A DNA stretch of 64,000 bases from contig VIQV01000022.1 of assembly GCA_010206265.1 (NCBI GenBank), forward strand, positions 168,356 through 232,355, given 5' to 3'. Shown here in pieces: positions 1 to 12,100 of this stretch. The stretch is from Lachnospiraceae bacterium MD329 (GTDB taxonomy: Bacteria > Bacillota > Clostridia > UBA1381). Position numbers and translations under genes: made by a program. The notes beneath the pieces were generated by a model that was not told where the DNA came from, did not search any database, and saw only the letters and a program-made list of their open reading frames with translations. Positions within the stretch are counted from its first letter, which is position 1. Every line of letters begins with the position of its first letter.

Positions 1-528
1 CTCAATTGCTACCATCGCGTCTTTCATAATTTGCGGTATCTGTGAAGAGTCAATCCATATACGATTATCTTCGCCCTGCAGTTGTTCAAGTTCCTGCGGA
101 TTGCCGCTTTCGTCCTCATAGTATATAAAAGAGGAGTAGTTCAGCGCAAGATTCTGAATATTCATATCTTTTATTTCACGTGATACGGCGGCATACATTC
201 CCATAGTAATGCCTGACGTTACAATAATAAATATGAAAAGCGTCACAAAAAATACAAGCCTTACGCGTTTTCTGGTACGGAGCTGTTTTTCTGTGAGCTG
301 TTTTTTCTTTCGTTTACGAGAACCGCCGGAACCGCGTCTGCGAGACGGCGTATTATAAGACGCGTCCTGCGCCTGACTTTGACGCGCGGGGTGAGAGGAG
401 GCATTTTGTCTGCGTCTTCTCGGAACGGGTTCACGTCCGGAGGAAACCATATCAAATTCCTCCCAATTGAAATTATCATTTGGCGTATAGCCCGAATTGC
501 GTCTGTTATTTCCGTTGTTGTTTGCCAT
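1..528 (-). CDS. Penicillin-binding protein 1A-type transglycosylase/transpeptidase, N-terminal part
   Basis: Only the first 176 codons lie in the window; the gene runs off the left edge. The start is the ATG at 528, preceded by GGAGGA at 535-540. The visible protein has a long polar, Asn/Arg/Ser-rich cytoplasmic tail (about residues 1-90), a basic cluster (KRKKKQ), one transmembrane helix (about residues 96-118), and then the first GT51 motif at the edge (MKDAMVAIE, which in the family continues into the glutamate-containing active-site box). This is the layout of class A PBPs, which polymerise and cross-link peptidoglycan outside the membrane. The catalytic domains are not visible, so the exact PBP type is inferred from topology and the motif. 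Confidence 0.82.
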   Translation of the reverse strand, partial: MANNNGNNRRNSGYTPNDNFNWEEFDMVSSGREPVPRRRRQNASSHPARQSQAQDASYNTPSRRRGSGGSRKRKKKQLTEKQLRTRKRVRLVFFVTLFIFIIVTSGITMGMYAAVSREIKDMNIQNLALNYSSFIYYEDESGNPQELEQLQGEDNRIWIDSSQIPQIMKDAMVAIE

Positions 529-683
529 AATATATCCTCCTTATCTGATGTTAGATATAATTATACATACTAATTATACCATAAATTTACCAAAAATGCA
601 ACTAATATTTTTTTGCATAAGATAATGTATAAAAACAATGTTCAAAGGAAATAATTAGGAAAAATATTATAAAGGAGAATATT

Positions 684-1043
684 ATGAAAAAAATAAAGAA
701 TACACTAATTATCACATCATATGTATTACTTGTAGCATTGTTTTTCGCTACGGGCTATGCGCTCGGAAAAAGAAATACAGAACCGGCTTCGGAACCGACT
801 GTTGAAGACAGTTCTGTGATTGTAACAGGTGATTCTGTGGTTGAGGCGCCGACATATGAGGTTATATATGAGGACGGAGAAATAAAGATAAACAAGTGTA
901 TAGGTGATATGCGTGAAACAATAACAAGTGAGAAAATCAGTGAAAAGGTATTTCCGCCAGACGATATTTCGGAGTTGAAAAAAGGAGTGAATTTTGAACG
1001 GCTTGAGGCGGCACAGCAAATGTTTGAAAACTTTGTAAGTTAG
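684..1043 (+). CDS. Small membrane-anchored protein of unknown function
   Basis: A 119-residue protein starting at an ATG with AAAGGAG about 7 bases upstream. Residues 1-30 form a basic start and one hydrophobic helix (about 8-27), either a signal anchor or an uncleaved signal. The rest is acidic and predicted extracellular, with a short helical C-terminus (ERLEAAQQMFENF). I do not recognise a family. It lies divergent from the penicillin-binding protein gene and about 220 bases before groES, separated from it by the groES control region, so a link to groESL is not implied. It has a plausible ribosome site and no competing frame, so it is probably real. Confidence 0.65.
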   Translation: MKKIKNTLIITSYVLLVALFFATGYALGKRNTEPASEPTVEDSSVIVTGDSVVEAPTYEVIYEDGEIKINKCIGDMRETITSEKISEKVFPPDDISELKKGVNFERLEAAQQMFENFVS

Positions 1044-1197
1044 GAAAAATATTAAGTTTATGAACAATTTGTTAAAACATTAAAAGTGAGATATTCGCAG
1101 GATATATAAGAAAAATTAAGAAATATTGAGAAAATAAGGTAAAATATCAAAAAAACCGACTTTGCAGAATAGTATAAAAAAGAAGATAATACAATTG

Positions 1198-1547
<350 letters not shown>

Positions 1548-1568
1548 AGAAAGAGGTTTAGGAGGTAA

Positions 1569-3200
<1,632 letters not shown>

Positions 3201-3210
3201 TAGAAGATTA

Positions 3211-3243
3211 AAAAAGAATTGCCTTCAAGGCAATTCTTTTTTT
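3211..3243 (+). terminator. Rho-independent terminator after groEL
   Basis: GAATTGCC, a short loop and GGCAATTC are flanked by an A-run on the left and eight T on the right. It begins 10 bases after the groEL stop. The A-run also allows function toward the convergent ptsI. Confidence 0.9.
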
Positions 3244-3251
3244 ATGAGCGG

Positions 3252-4922
3252 TTATTGACGCTCCAAATATTTGTTTAAGACTACACCCCTAATTTCAGAA
3301 ACATTGGTTTCAAGAATTTTCTTTCTTGCCGATAATATTGCCGAAGGAGTAAGAGAAAGTTCATCAACCCCCATTGCAAGGAACAATTCAATAAGATTTT
3401 CATCAGCGGCAAGCTCACCGCAGATACCGACCCATATACCGTTTTTATGCGCATTTTTTACGACTGTGTCGATAAGACGCAGTACAGAAATATGATACAT
3501 ATTGCAGAATTCTCCGACTTCGGAGTTCTGTCGGTCAGCAGCAAGAGTGTATTGTGTCAGGTCGTTTGTGCCGATTGAGAAGAAGTCGAGGTGCTTTGCG
3601 AGTATATCGCTTATGACAGCAGCTGCAGGCGTTTCTATCATACAGCCGAGTTCTACGTCGTTTGAAAAGGCAATTCCCTCTGAACTAAGTTCTTCTTTAA
3701 CTTCATCTATAATTTCAAGTGTTTTTAAAATTTCCCATTCCGAAGTAATCATAGGGAACATAATCGAAAGCTTTCCGAATACTGACGCACGATAAAGCGC
3801 GCGCAACTGAGTTTTAAATATCTCCGGTCGCTGCAGGCAAAGACGTATTGCCCGAACCCCGAGCGCAGGATTTTCTTCTTTAGGCATATGAAAATACGCG
3901 GCGTTTTTATCTGCTCCGATATCGAGAGTTCTTATAACCACCCGCTTACCTTCCATTTTTAATAGCGTTTCTTTATATACACCGAATTGAACGTCCTCTG
4001 AGGGATAATCAATATTTTCGAGATATAAAAATTCACTTCTGAAAAGACCAATACCCTCGGCGTCGTTATTCAATACGCTTGCAATGTCAAGCACGTTTGC
4101 AATATTCGCATACAGCTCAATTTTCTGACCGTCCTTTGTAACGCTCTTACAGCCTTTAAGACGCTGCAATGCTTTGGTCTGACATTCAAGTTCTTTTTTC
4201 TTTTCGGTCATTTTTGCAATAGTCGTATCATCGGGGTCAATGTACAGGGTTCCCTCCGAACCGTCAATAATTGCCTGTTTGCCGTGAAAGTCTTTATTCA
4301 AAACGCCTTTTGCGCCGATTACTGCAGGAATATTCATTGTTCTTGCCAGAATTGAGGTATGGGAATTTGTCGCGCCGTCCTCTGTTACGAAGGCAAGTAT
4401 TTTCGATTTGTCAAATTGAACAGTTTCGCTTGGCGCAAGGTCGTCCGTCACCACGATAATCGGCTTGTCGGAAATAATTCCTCCGTCGTCCCTGCCTGAA
4501 AGTATTTTTATAAGACGTTCAGAAACATCTTTGACGTCGGCACTCCTTTCACGCATATAAGCGTCGTCCATAGCGCGGAACATCTGTACAAAATTATCAC
4601 ACGTCTGTCCGACGGCGGTTTCTGCATTAATAAACTGGTCGGTAATTATGTTTTTTATTGATTCGATATAGTCGAGGTCTTCAAGCATCATTTGATGTAT
4701 CTGGAAAATCATAGCATTAGCTTCACCGACTTCGCTGATAGCTTTGTCATAGAGCATACCAAGTTCACTGATAGCCTGTTTACGCGCTGATTCAAAACGG
4801 GCTATTTCATCATCGCTGCTTTCTATATGGCGGCGTTTTATGGTGCTTTCCTCACGGCTGAATACAAATACGGGACCAAAAGAAACACCCGCGCATACAG
4901 ACCGTCCGGAAACAGTAATCAT
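3252..4922 (-). CDS. ptsI: Phosphoenolpyruvate-protein phosphotransferase (PTS enzyme I)
   Basis: 556 residues, close to the usual 570. It moves phosphate from PEP to HPr to start sugar uptake by the PTS. The N-terminal HPr-binding and phospho-His domains contain the His loop GATNSHTSILAR (active His about residue 188). The C-terminal PEP-binding barrel has LFRSEFLYL, VVIRTLDIGADK, the metal-binding SIGTNDLTQYTLAADR and the active-site Cys in GICGELAAD. The His loop reads ATNSHTS where many homologues have GGxTSHxA. GAGGAGGAG precedes the start. No ptsH or EII gene is in the window, so it stands alone and is convergent with groEL. Confidence 0.96.
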   Translation of the reverse strand: MITVSGRSVCAGVSFGPVFVFSREESTIKRRHIESSDDEIARFESARKQAISELGMLYDKAISEVGEANAMIFQIHQMMLEDLDYIESIKNIITDQFINAETAVGQTCDNFVQMFRAMDDAYMRERSADVKDVSERLIKILSGRDDGGIISDKPIIVVTDDLAPSETVQFDKSKILAFVTEDGATNSHTSILARTMNIPAVIGAKGVLNKDFHGKQAIIDGSEGTLYIDPDDTTIAKMTEKKKELECQTKALQRLKGCKSVTKDGQKIELYANIANVLDIASVLNNDAEGIGLFRSEFLYLENIDYPSEDVQFGVYKETLLKMEGKRVVIRTLDIGADKNAAYFHMPKEENPALGVRAIRLCLQRPEIFKTQLRALYRASVFGKLSIMFPMITSEWEILKTLEIIDEVKEELSSEGIAFSNDVELGCMIETPAAAVISDILAKHLDFFSIGTNDLTQYTLAADRQNSEVGEFCNMYHISVLRLIDTVVKNAHKNGIWVGICGELAADENLIELFLAMGVDELSLTPSAILSARKKILETNVSEIRGVVLNKYLERQ

Positions 4923-5105
4923 CGGTAAACTCCTCCTCTCAAATTTAAAAAATCTATATTTGTAATTTTAATATTCTCATAGGTATCTCTATATATTATA
5001 CAATATTTTTGGCAAAAAGAAAAGACTTTTTTCTAAAAAATACCGTCGTATTTTTGTTGAAAATGCATAAAATTTAAAATTAGAGTGCAAAGTCAGATTG
5101 AGATA

Positions 5106-5134
5106 TTGAATAAAAGAAAAAAATGTGATAAAAT
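5106..5134 (+). promoter_or_regulatory. Sigma-A promoter of the malic enzyme gene
   Basis: TTGAAT, a 17-base spacer and TAAAAT, about 42 bases before the start codon. Confidence 0.6.
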
Positions 5135-5176
5135 TTAGATGATTATGTAATTTGATAAACAGGGGAGTTTTAAGTT

Positions 5177-6355
5177 ATGGATAAAAAAGAATTTGCGCTT
5201 TTACAGCACGAAAAATGGAACGGAAAAATAGAGGTAGTATCGCGTGCGAGTGTTACAAACAGAGATGAGCTTTCTGTTGCATATACACCTGGTGTTGCAG
5301 AGCCGTGCGTGGAGATTTCTAAGGATGTAGATTTATCATATAAATATACGCGCCGAGGTAATCTTGTTGCAGTAATAACAGACGGAACGGCAGTTCTTGG
5401 CTTGGGAGATATAGGTCCTGAGGCGGGTATGCCGGTAATGGAGGGAAAGTGCGCCTTATTTAAGACATTTGCAGACGTTGACGCGTTTCCGCTGTGTGTG
5501 CGTTCAAAGAATGTTGACGAGATTGTCAATTGTGTAAAGCTTATTGCCGGTTCGTTCGGAGGTATTAATCTTGAGGATATTTCAGCTCCGCGCTGTATTG
5601 AGATAGAACGCAGACTGAAAGAGGAATGTGACATTCCCGTATTTCACGACGACCAGCACGGAACAGCTGTGGTAGTTCTTGCGTCGGTGCTTAATGCACT
5701 GAAAGTTGTCGGTAAGGATATAACTGAAATTAAAGCGGTGGTGAACGGTGCCGGTTCGGCAGGTATGGCGATAACAAGACTTCTTGTTTCAAGAGGCTTG
5801 AAGAATGTTATAATGTGTGATAAATACGGTTCGCTGTACCGAGGCAATGAACAGATGAACGATGAACAGGCAAAGCTTGCCGAACTGACAAATCCCGATA
5901 ATCTGAATGTAAGTCTTAATGAGGCTATCGAAGGCGCGGATTTGTTTATTGGGGTGTCGGCTCCGAACATTCTTACAGAAGAAATGGTTTCAAAAATGGC
6001 GGAAAATCCGATAGTATTTGCTATGGCGAATCCTGTACCTGAGATAATGCCCGATATTGCGAAGAAAGCAGGAGTAAAAGTAATCGGTACGGGAAGAAGT
6101 GATTTTCCAAATCAGATTAACAATGTACTTGCGTTCCCTGGTATATTCAGAGGCGCGCTTGACGTAAGAGCGAGCGATATTAATGACGAAATGAAAATAG
6201 CCGCGGCAGAGGCTATTGCTGATATTATAAAAGATGACGAGCTTAACGAGGAGTACATAATACCTGACGCATTTGACAAGCGCGTTGCAGAAAATGTGGC
6301 AAAGGCAGTGGCAAACGCGGCAAAAGCTACAGGCGTTGCAAGAAAGACTGAATGA
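5177..6355 (+). CDS. NAD(P)-dependent malic enzyme
   Basis: 392 residues, the length of the short bacterial malic enzymes. It oxidatively decarboxylates malate to pyruvate, making NAD(P)H in the cytoplasm. Family landmarks are AYTPGVAEPC (residues about 36-45), the metal and substrate region TRRGNLVAVITDGTAVLGLG, the catalytic Asp/Lys area IEIERRLKEECDIPVFHDDQ, and the dinucleotide fold VNGAGSAGMAITRLL (about residue 189). The C-terminus has the conserved FPNQINNVLAFPGIFRGALD. AGGGGAG precedes the ATG. The next gene begins 31 bases later with its own ribosome site, so they may share a transcript, though their functions differ. Confidence 0.94.
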   Translation: MDKKEFALLQHEKWNGKIEVVSRASVTNRDELSVAYTPGVAEPCVEISKDVDLSYKYTRRGNLVAVITDGTAVLGLGDIGPEAGMPVMEGKCALFKTFADVDAFPLCVRSKNVDEIVNCVKLIAGSFGGINLEDISAPRCIEIERRLKEECDIPVFHDDQHGTAVVVLASVLNALKVVGKDITEIKAVVNGAGSAGMAITRLLVSRGLKNVIMCDKYGSLYRGNEQMNDEQAKLAELTNPDNLNVSLNEAIEGADLFIGVSAPNILTEEMVSKMAENPIVFAMANPVPEIMPDIAKKAGVKVIGTGRSDFPNQINNVLAFPGIFRGALDVRASDINDEMKIAAAEAIADIIKDDELNEEYIIPDAFDKRVAENVAKAVANAAKATGVARKTE

Positions 6356-6386
6356 GGGCAGTACGTAAGGAGAGAGGGAGAGAAAA

Positions 6387-9002
6387 ATGAAAAAAGTAAA
6401 ATTACATTGGCTTGACGGACGTACAAAAGGCGGTTATGTGACCTTTGGCGTGCCGTGGGAAAAGGGCGAATGTGCAGATAAATACACGCTTTGCAGCCAA
6501 GACGGAGATAGCATAGCGTTTGAGGAAAAGCCTATTGCATTTTATCCCGACGGAAGTACAAAATGGAGTTCGTATACAGCTAAAATTGACGATATGGATA
6601 CAGTAGAATTGCGTAATGAGGATGTTATCAGTGATAAAAGCTGTGCATTAAACAGTAATTCCGTAACTGACGGCGGCAGTGAATTTATTGTGGATAACGG
6701 TGCGTTTAAGACAGTATTCCCGAAAACTGGCAGAATACTTATGAAAACTCCGTATGCCGACGCGTCGCTCAAAGCAGTAAAAGAACTGCGCGGCAGTGAA
6801 AACGATATTGAAATAACAAAGACAATACCGTATTACGGTGAGGTCGGAGAAGTGACTGTCGAGGAAAACGGCAGTCTGAAAACTACGGTTAAGATAACGG
6901 GTACGCATAAGAATGATTCAGGAGATACATTTTTACGGTATATAGTAAGATTTACAATTTACAACGGCGATAAGAATGTAAAAATAATGCACACGTTTTT
7001 ATATGACGGAAACGATAATACTGACTTCATTAAAGGCGTTGGAATTGAATTTACGCGTAAAATGGAGGGTGAGCTTTATAACCGCCATATTAAAATTACG
7101 GGCGACTGCGGCGTTATGCACGAGGAGGTACAAATTCTTAATCTGTGGCGTCCGCGTCTGGGACCGTCAATAGGTATACAGCCTGCACATTCAAAACAGC
7201 TTGCGGGTGAAATGATTGATATTTCTTCACTTACAGACCTGAGAAACGGAAATCCTGTAACAAAAGAAGAAATAGACAATGTTACAAAATGGGACTGCTA
7301 TCGCTTACAGCAGATAAGTTCCGATAGCTTTGAGGTGAAAAAACGTACACAAAGCAGTGAGTGTACGTTTATAAAATCGAACTGGGGCAGGCGTTCAAAG
7401 GGTCTTATGTATATAGCCGACGAAAAGAACGGTATTTCAGTTTGTATACGTGATTTCTGGCAGAAGTATCCCACTTCAATTTATGCTGAGGGACTGAGCG
7501 GTGACCGAGCAAAGCTGACGGCGTGGATAGTGCCGCCCGACGCGCCTGCTCAGGATATGCGTCATTATGATACTGTAGCGCACGACCAGACCTATTACGA
7601 GGGTTTCCCTGAAATCGGTTCTTCCGCTTACGGAATTGCGAATACAAACGAAATTACGTTTGCTATGTATGAAGGGATACCAACTGATAAAGAATTGATG
7701 GACGAGGCGGCAAAGGTGCAGAATCCACCTGTACTGGTGGCAGCTCCCGAATATTATTATGAAACCAAGGCGCTTGGTGAATGGAGCCTGCCAAAGCGTG
7801 ATACGCCTCTTAAAAAATGGCTTGAAGAAGAGCTTGACAAGGCATTTGATTTCTACAAAAATGAAATTGAACAGCGTCATTGGTACGGTTTGTGGGATTA
7901 TGGTGATATTATGCACACATATGACGCTCAGCGTCATTGCTGGAAGTATGACCTCGGCGGTTATGCGTGGCAGAATACTGAGCTTGTGCCTACGCTGTGG
8001 CTGTGGTATGCTTTTCTGCGGTCAGGACGCGGTGACATATTCAATGTTGCGGAGGCTATGAGCCGTCATAGTTCGGAGGTGGATATTTACCACTTTGGCG
8101 AGTTAAAGGGACTTGGCAGCCGTCATAATGTTGTGCATTGGGGTGATTCCTGTAAGGAACCGCGTATTGCAATGGCAGGTCATCATAGAACGCTGTATTT
8201 CCTTCTGGGCGGTGACTGCAGGCTAAAAGATGTATTTGATGATGTTAAGGACGCGGATTTTGCGACGGTAAAAACAGACCCACTGCGTTACTCTTATAAA
8301 GAAAAACCAGTAATGCCTACTCACGCGAGGAGCGGTCCGGATTGGTCAACATATTGTTCAAACTGGTATATGCAGTGGGAATTAAATAAGTCTGAACATT
8401 ATAAAGAAAAAATACTGACAGGCTTGGAGGACTTGAAGAAAGCGCCTCTCAGATTGGTTTCGGGAACGAATTTTGAATATGACCCTGAAAGCGGTCATTT
8501 AGGGTATATAGGCGAAAATGCCGCAGGAGGGTCACATCTGGCGATTTGTATGGGCGGTCCGCAGACGTGGATTGAGCTGGCAGACCTGTTTGATGATGCG
8601 GAATTTAAGGATATGCTTGTGGACTATGGAAAATTCTATTTTCTTCCGCCGGAAGAAAAAAGAAAAAAGGCAAATAATTTAATTAACGGCGAAGGCTTTG
8701 ATTATCCGTATATGGCGTCTGCGCTGTGCGCGTATGCGGCGCGTGAAACAGGTGATGAAAAACTTGCGTATCAAGTGTGGCAGGTACTTGTACATTCACT
8801 TGCAGGCAAGGATAAAAAGGATAATTTTGACATCAATATTGTTAAAAATTATTTTAATACCGAAACACTGAAAGAAATGTTCTGGATTTCCACTAACTTC
8901 ACGGCGCAGTGGTGCTTAAATACTATTGCAGCGCTTGAACTTACAAAGGATTATATTCCTGAAACAATTGAAGAAATTGAATGGGCAGACTGGGTAAAAT
9001 AA
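6387..9002 (+). CDS. YetA/PL26-like exo-rhamnogalacturonan lyase family protein, cytoplasmic
   Basis: 871 residues with no signal peptide. The protein resembles Bacillus YetA and the Penicillium exo-rhamnogalacturonan lyase (PL26) by its layout: an N-terminal RIFT-type beta domain (about 1-110), a central beta-sandwich (about 110-440) and a C-terminal alpha/alpha toroid. The toroid carries conserved stretches such as DIMHTYDAQRHCWKYDLGG, TELVPTLWLWYAFLRSGR, VVHWGDSCKEPRIAMAGHHR and AAGGSHLAICMGGPQTWIEL. It probably releases unsaturated disaccharides from imported rhamnogalacturonan fragments. It sits directly before the secreted PL11 lyase gene, which fits an outside-then-inside pathway. The family is recognised from memory of conserved motifs; activity is inferred. 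Confidence 0.8.
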   Translation: MKKVKLHWLDGRTKGGYVTFGVPWEKGECADKYTLCSQDGDSIAFEEKPIAFYPDGSTKWSSYTAKIDDMDTVELRNEDVISDKSCALNSNSVTDGGSEFIVDNGAFKTVFPKTGRILMKTPYADASLKAVKELRGSENDIEITKTIPYYGEVGEVTVEENGSLKTTVKITGTHKNDSGDTFLRYIVRFTIYNGDKNVKIMHTFLYDGNDNTDFIKGVGIEFTRKMEGELYNRHIKITGDCGVMHEEVQILNLWRPRLGPSIGIQPAHSKQLAGEMIDISSLTDLRNGNPVTKEEIDNVTKWDCYRLQQISSDSFEVKKRTQSSECTFIKSNWGRRSKGLMYIADEKNGISVCIRDFWQKYPTSIYAEGLSGDRAKLTAWIVPPDAPAQDMRHYDTVAHDQTYYEGFPEIGSSAYGIANTNEITFAMYEGIPTDKELMDEAAKVQNPPVLVAAPEYYYETKALGEWSLPKRDTPLKKWLEEELDKAFDFYKNEIEQRHWYGLWDYGDIMHTYDAQRHCWKYDLGGYAWQNTELVPTLWLWYAFLRSGRGDIFNVAEAMSRHSSEVDIYHFGELKGLGSRHNVVHWGDSCKEPRIAMAGHHRTLYFLLGGDCRLKDVFDDVKDADFATVKTDPLRYSYKEKPVMPTHARSGPDWSTYCSNWYMQWELNKSEHYKEKILTGLEDLKKAPLRLVSGTNFEYDPESGHLGYIGENAAGGSHLAICMGGPQTWIELADLFDDAEFKDMLVDYGKFYFLPPEEKRKKANNLINGEGFDYPYMASALCAYAARETGDEKLAYQVWQVLVHSLAGKDKKDNFDINIVKNYFNTETLKEMFWISTNFTAQWCLNTIAALELTKDYIPETIEEIEWADWVK

Positions 9003-9004
9003 TT

Positions 9005-9039
9005 AAAACGGACAGGAAGAAAATCCTGTCCGTTTTTTA
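9005..9039 (+). terminator. Terminator after the PL26-like gene
   Basis: AAACGGACAGGA, a 6-base loop and TCCTGTCCGTTTTTT form a strong hairpin with a T-run, immediately after the stop codon. Confidence 0.9.
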
Positions 9040-9063
9040 TATATTTATAGCCAGAAAATCAAA

Positions 9064-9092
9064 TTGACATAGGAATTTGTCTATGTTATAAT
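9064..9092 (+). promoter_or_regulatory. Consensus sigma-A promoter with internal inverted repeat before the PL11 lyase
   Basis: TTGACA, 17 bases and TATAAT match the consensus fully. Between and overlapping the hexamers lies an inverted repeat, ACATAG (9068-9073) and CTATGT (9081-9086), placed where a repressor would block RNA polymerase. Confidence 0.8.
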
Positions 9093-9127
9093 ACACGCTG
9101 ATTACATATTTTAAGGGAGAGAAGAAT

Positions 9128-12100
9128 ATGAAAAAAATAATCGCGTCTTTATTGGCGGTAACAGCGTTGAGTTCCGGTATATCAGCGGTTTTTGCGTTTG
9201 AGCCACAGGGCATACCGAATCAGAACGGATTTCTGTATGGGATTGACGCGTCTGAGCGTCAAATGGAGGAGCTTGACAGAGGTTTGTCTGTGGTACATAC
9301 ATCAGAGGGCAACTATTTGTCGTGGAGATTGTTAGTAAATGAAGATACGGTATACGGTACGGCACAGAACAACGTAGTATTTGACATTTATAAAAACGGT
9401 CAGAAAATAGCATCGGAAAGCTATTCAACCAACTATACAGACATTGGAGGAACCGTATCTGATAAGTACAGCGTTGCTGTATCAGGCGGAGAAAGGTGCG
9501 CGGAGGCTGCGCCGTATTCAAGCGGAAGCAATTACTTTGATATACAGCTTGACAGACCTGCCGCGCTTACGCTTGAAGATGGTACTGCATACGAATACAG
9601 CATTGGCGATACCTCCTGCGGTGACTTGGACGGCGACGGTCAGTATGAGCTTGTCGTTAAATGGGACTGCAATCCTAAGGACAATTCGCAGGCAGGCTAT
9701 ACAGGCAACGTATTGCTTGACGCCTACGATATGTATACAGGTAAGAAATTATGGCGTATAGACCTCGGTAAAAACATAAGAGCAGGCGCGCATTATACAC
9801 AGTTCCTTGTATATGATTTTGATATGGACGGAAAAGCGGAGGTTGCCTGTAAAACGGCTCCCGGTTCGAAGGACGGCAGGGGAGAATATGTTACAAAGGC
9901 AAGCTCGGTAAGCGAAATAAAAAACAAGACGAATGCCGACAATGAAGTAAGCTATGTAAACACGAGCGGTTATATAATTACAGGCGACGAGTATTTTACC
10001 GCCTTTAACGGTGAAACGGGAGCGGCTGTGGATACGATATATTTTCCCGTACAGCGTGTAAGCGCAGATGTGTGGGGTGACAGTCACGGTAACCGCTGTG
10101 ACAGATATACGTCGAGCGTGGCATGGCTTGACGGCGAAAGACCGTATGCCGTATACTGGCGAGGATACTACCACGGCAGAAACGGCAGGCAAAGGCTCGG
10201 AACCTGCGGTATCAGTTTGGAAAATGGCAAACTTAATGCAAAATATATTTTTGATACTGAAAAAGGACAGCCGGGTTACACAGCAGGGAATGAGAAATAT
10301 GTCGGACAGGGTAATCATAATATGACAGTTGCTGACGTTGACAATGACGGTAAGGACGAGTACATAAGCGCAACATTATGTTTTGAGGTTGATGAAACAG
10401 GTACGCTTGTGCCGAAGTGGTTTAATAATCGTCAGCACGGCGACGCTCTTCATATAGGAAATTACGACCCGACAAACAGCGGATATGAATATTTTACGGT
10501 TCACGAGGATTATCCGCATTTTGGAATGACCGTTATAAATCCCGAAACGGGAAACGAAGAGTTACACGTCCCTGCCGACAGGGATACGGGCAGAGGTATG
10601 ATGGCTAATGTCGGTATGGGCGGTTATTATCAGATACGCTCTCTTGCAGGAACATATATTGCATACGGCAACGGAAGATTTGAAGAAGTCAATATCGGAA
10701 TGGGTGAAAATTTCCGTATATTCTGGGACGGGGATTTATATGACGAGTTGTTGAGCGGAACGAGTGTTTCGTCCTGGAACGGCGCGGGAATGAGTACAAT
10801 TTTTAACGCGGACGGCTGTTTAAGTGTAAACAGTACAAAAGCAAACCCTGCATTGCAGGCAGACTTGTTCGGCGACTGGCGTGAGGAGCTTGTTTATCCG
10901 CTGGAAGGCAATAACGCTTTGCGCGTATTTACCACTGATATACCGACTGAATATAAAATGAAAACCCTTATGTCAGACAGTATGTACAGAAGCGGTGTGG
11001 CCTCGGAACAGACGGCTTATAATCAGCCGCCGCATATCAGTATGTATCTTGACGACACTCTTATTAAAGGTGAACTGCAAAGCATTGAAATTACACATCT
11101 GCCTTTAAAAACAGAATATATTGAGGGACAAATGCTTGACAGAACAGGTCTTGTTCTGATGGGTACATATGATAACGGACTTGTAAGCCGTATTCAAAGC
11201 TATGATGTAAGCGGATACGACCCTAAAAAGATTGGTGAGCAGACAATAACCGTAACGGCAGGCGGTCAGAGCACAGAATATACGGTTACAGTTAAAGAGG
11301 GAACTACGTATTATACAGAGGATTTTGAAAATTACAACTTTGCACATATAACAATGGGCAGACAGGGACGTGAAAGTCAGTCACAGTCGCTCGGCAATCT
11401 TAAACTGGAAATAGGAGCGCGTGGAAGCGGCGGCGACGGTACAAGCGGATATGTTATGGGTAAGGCGAATAATAATGTATTTTTGAGCGCGATAAGCGGC
11501 GGTGTGTCTACTGTAAGACGCGGAGCGTCGTTTACATTCAGCCCTGAATGTTATCTTCCGCAGATTGACAATCTGGCGGACGGAAAAGAATTTGTGATTG
11601 ATTTTGCCGCAAGATATAACAGTGTAAATTCAAGTATGCAGATATACGGAATAACCAATTCGGCTGAGGGAACATCGTCAAGATTTCCGTATGACCCGTA
11701 TTTATCTGTTAATCAGAATCCTGCTATACCGTTAAATGAGTGGGTGCATATAAAGATAAAGGTAAATAATAAGCTTAACGCAAATATAAGCATAACCAAC
11801 TATGCGGGAGAAGAAGTATATAATAAGGATTTTAAAGCTGAGAAAAATATTGTTGAGAGATTTGCGTTTTACGCGCCAAATCAGCAGCTTGATATAGGTT
11901 ATCTGTCGCTGTCGTCAACAGCGGAGCTTAAATCAATGGAGATAAAAACACTCCCGTCAAAATTAACGTATAACCCGGGTGACAAACTGGATTTATCGGG
12001 AATGGTTGTAAACGGTATAAATACGGACGGTTCGGTAAGAACGATTGAAAATTATACTGTAAGCGGCTATAGTGAAACTAAAACAGGTACGCAGACCATA

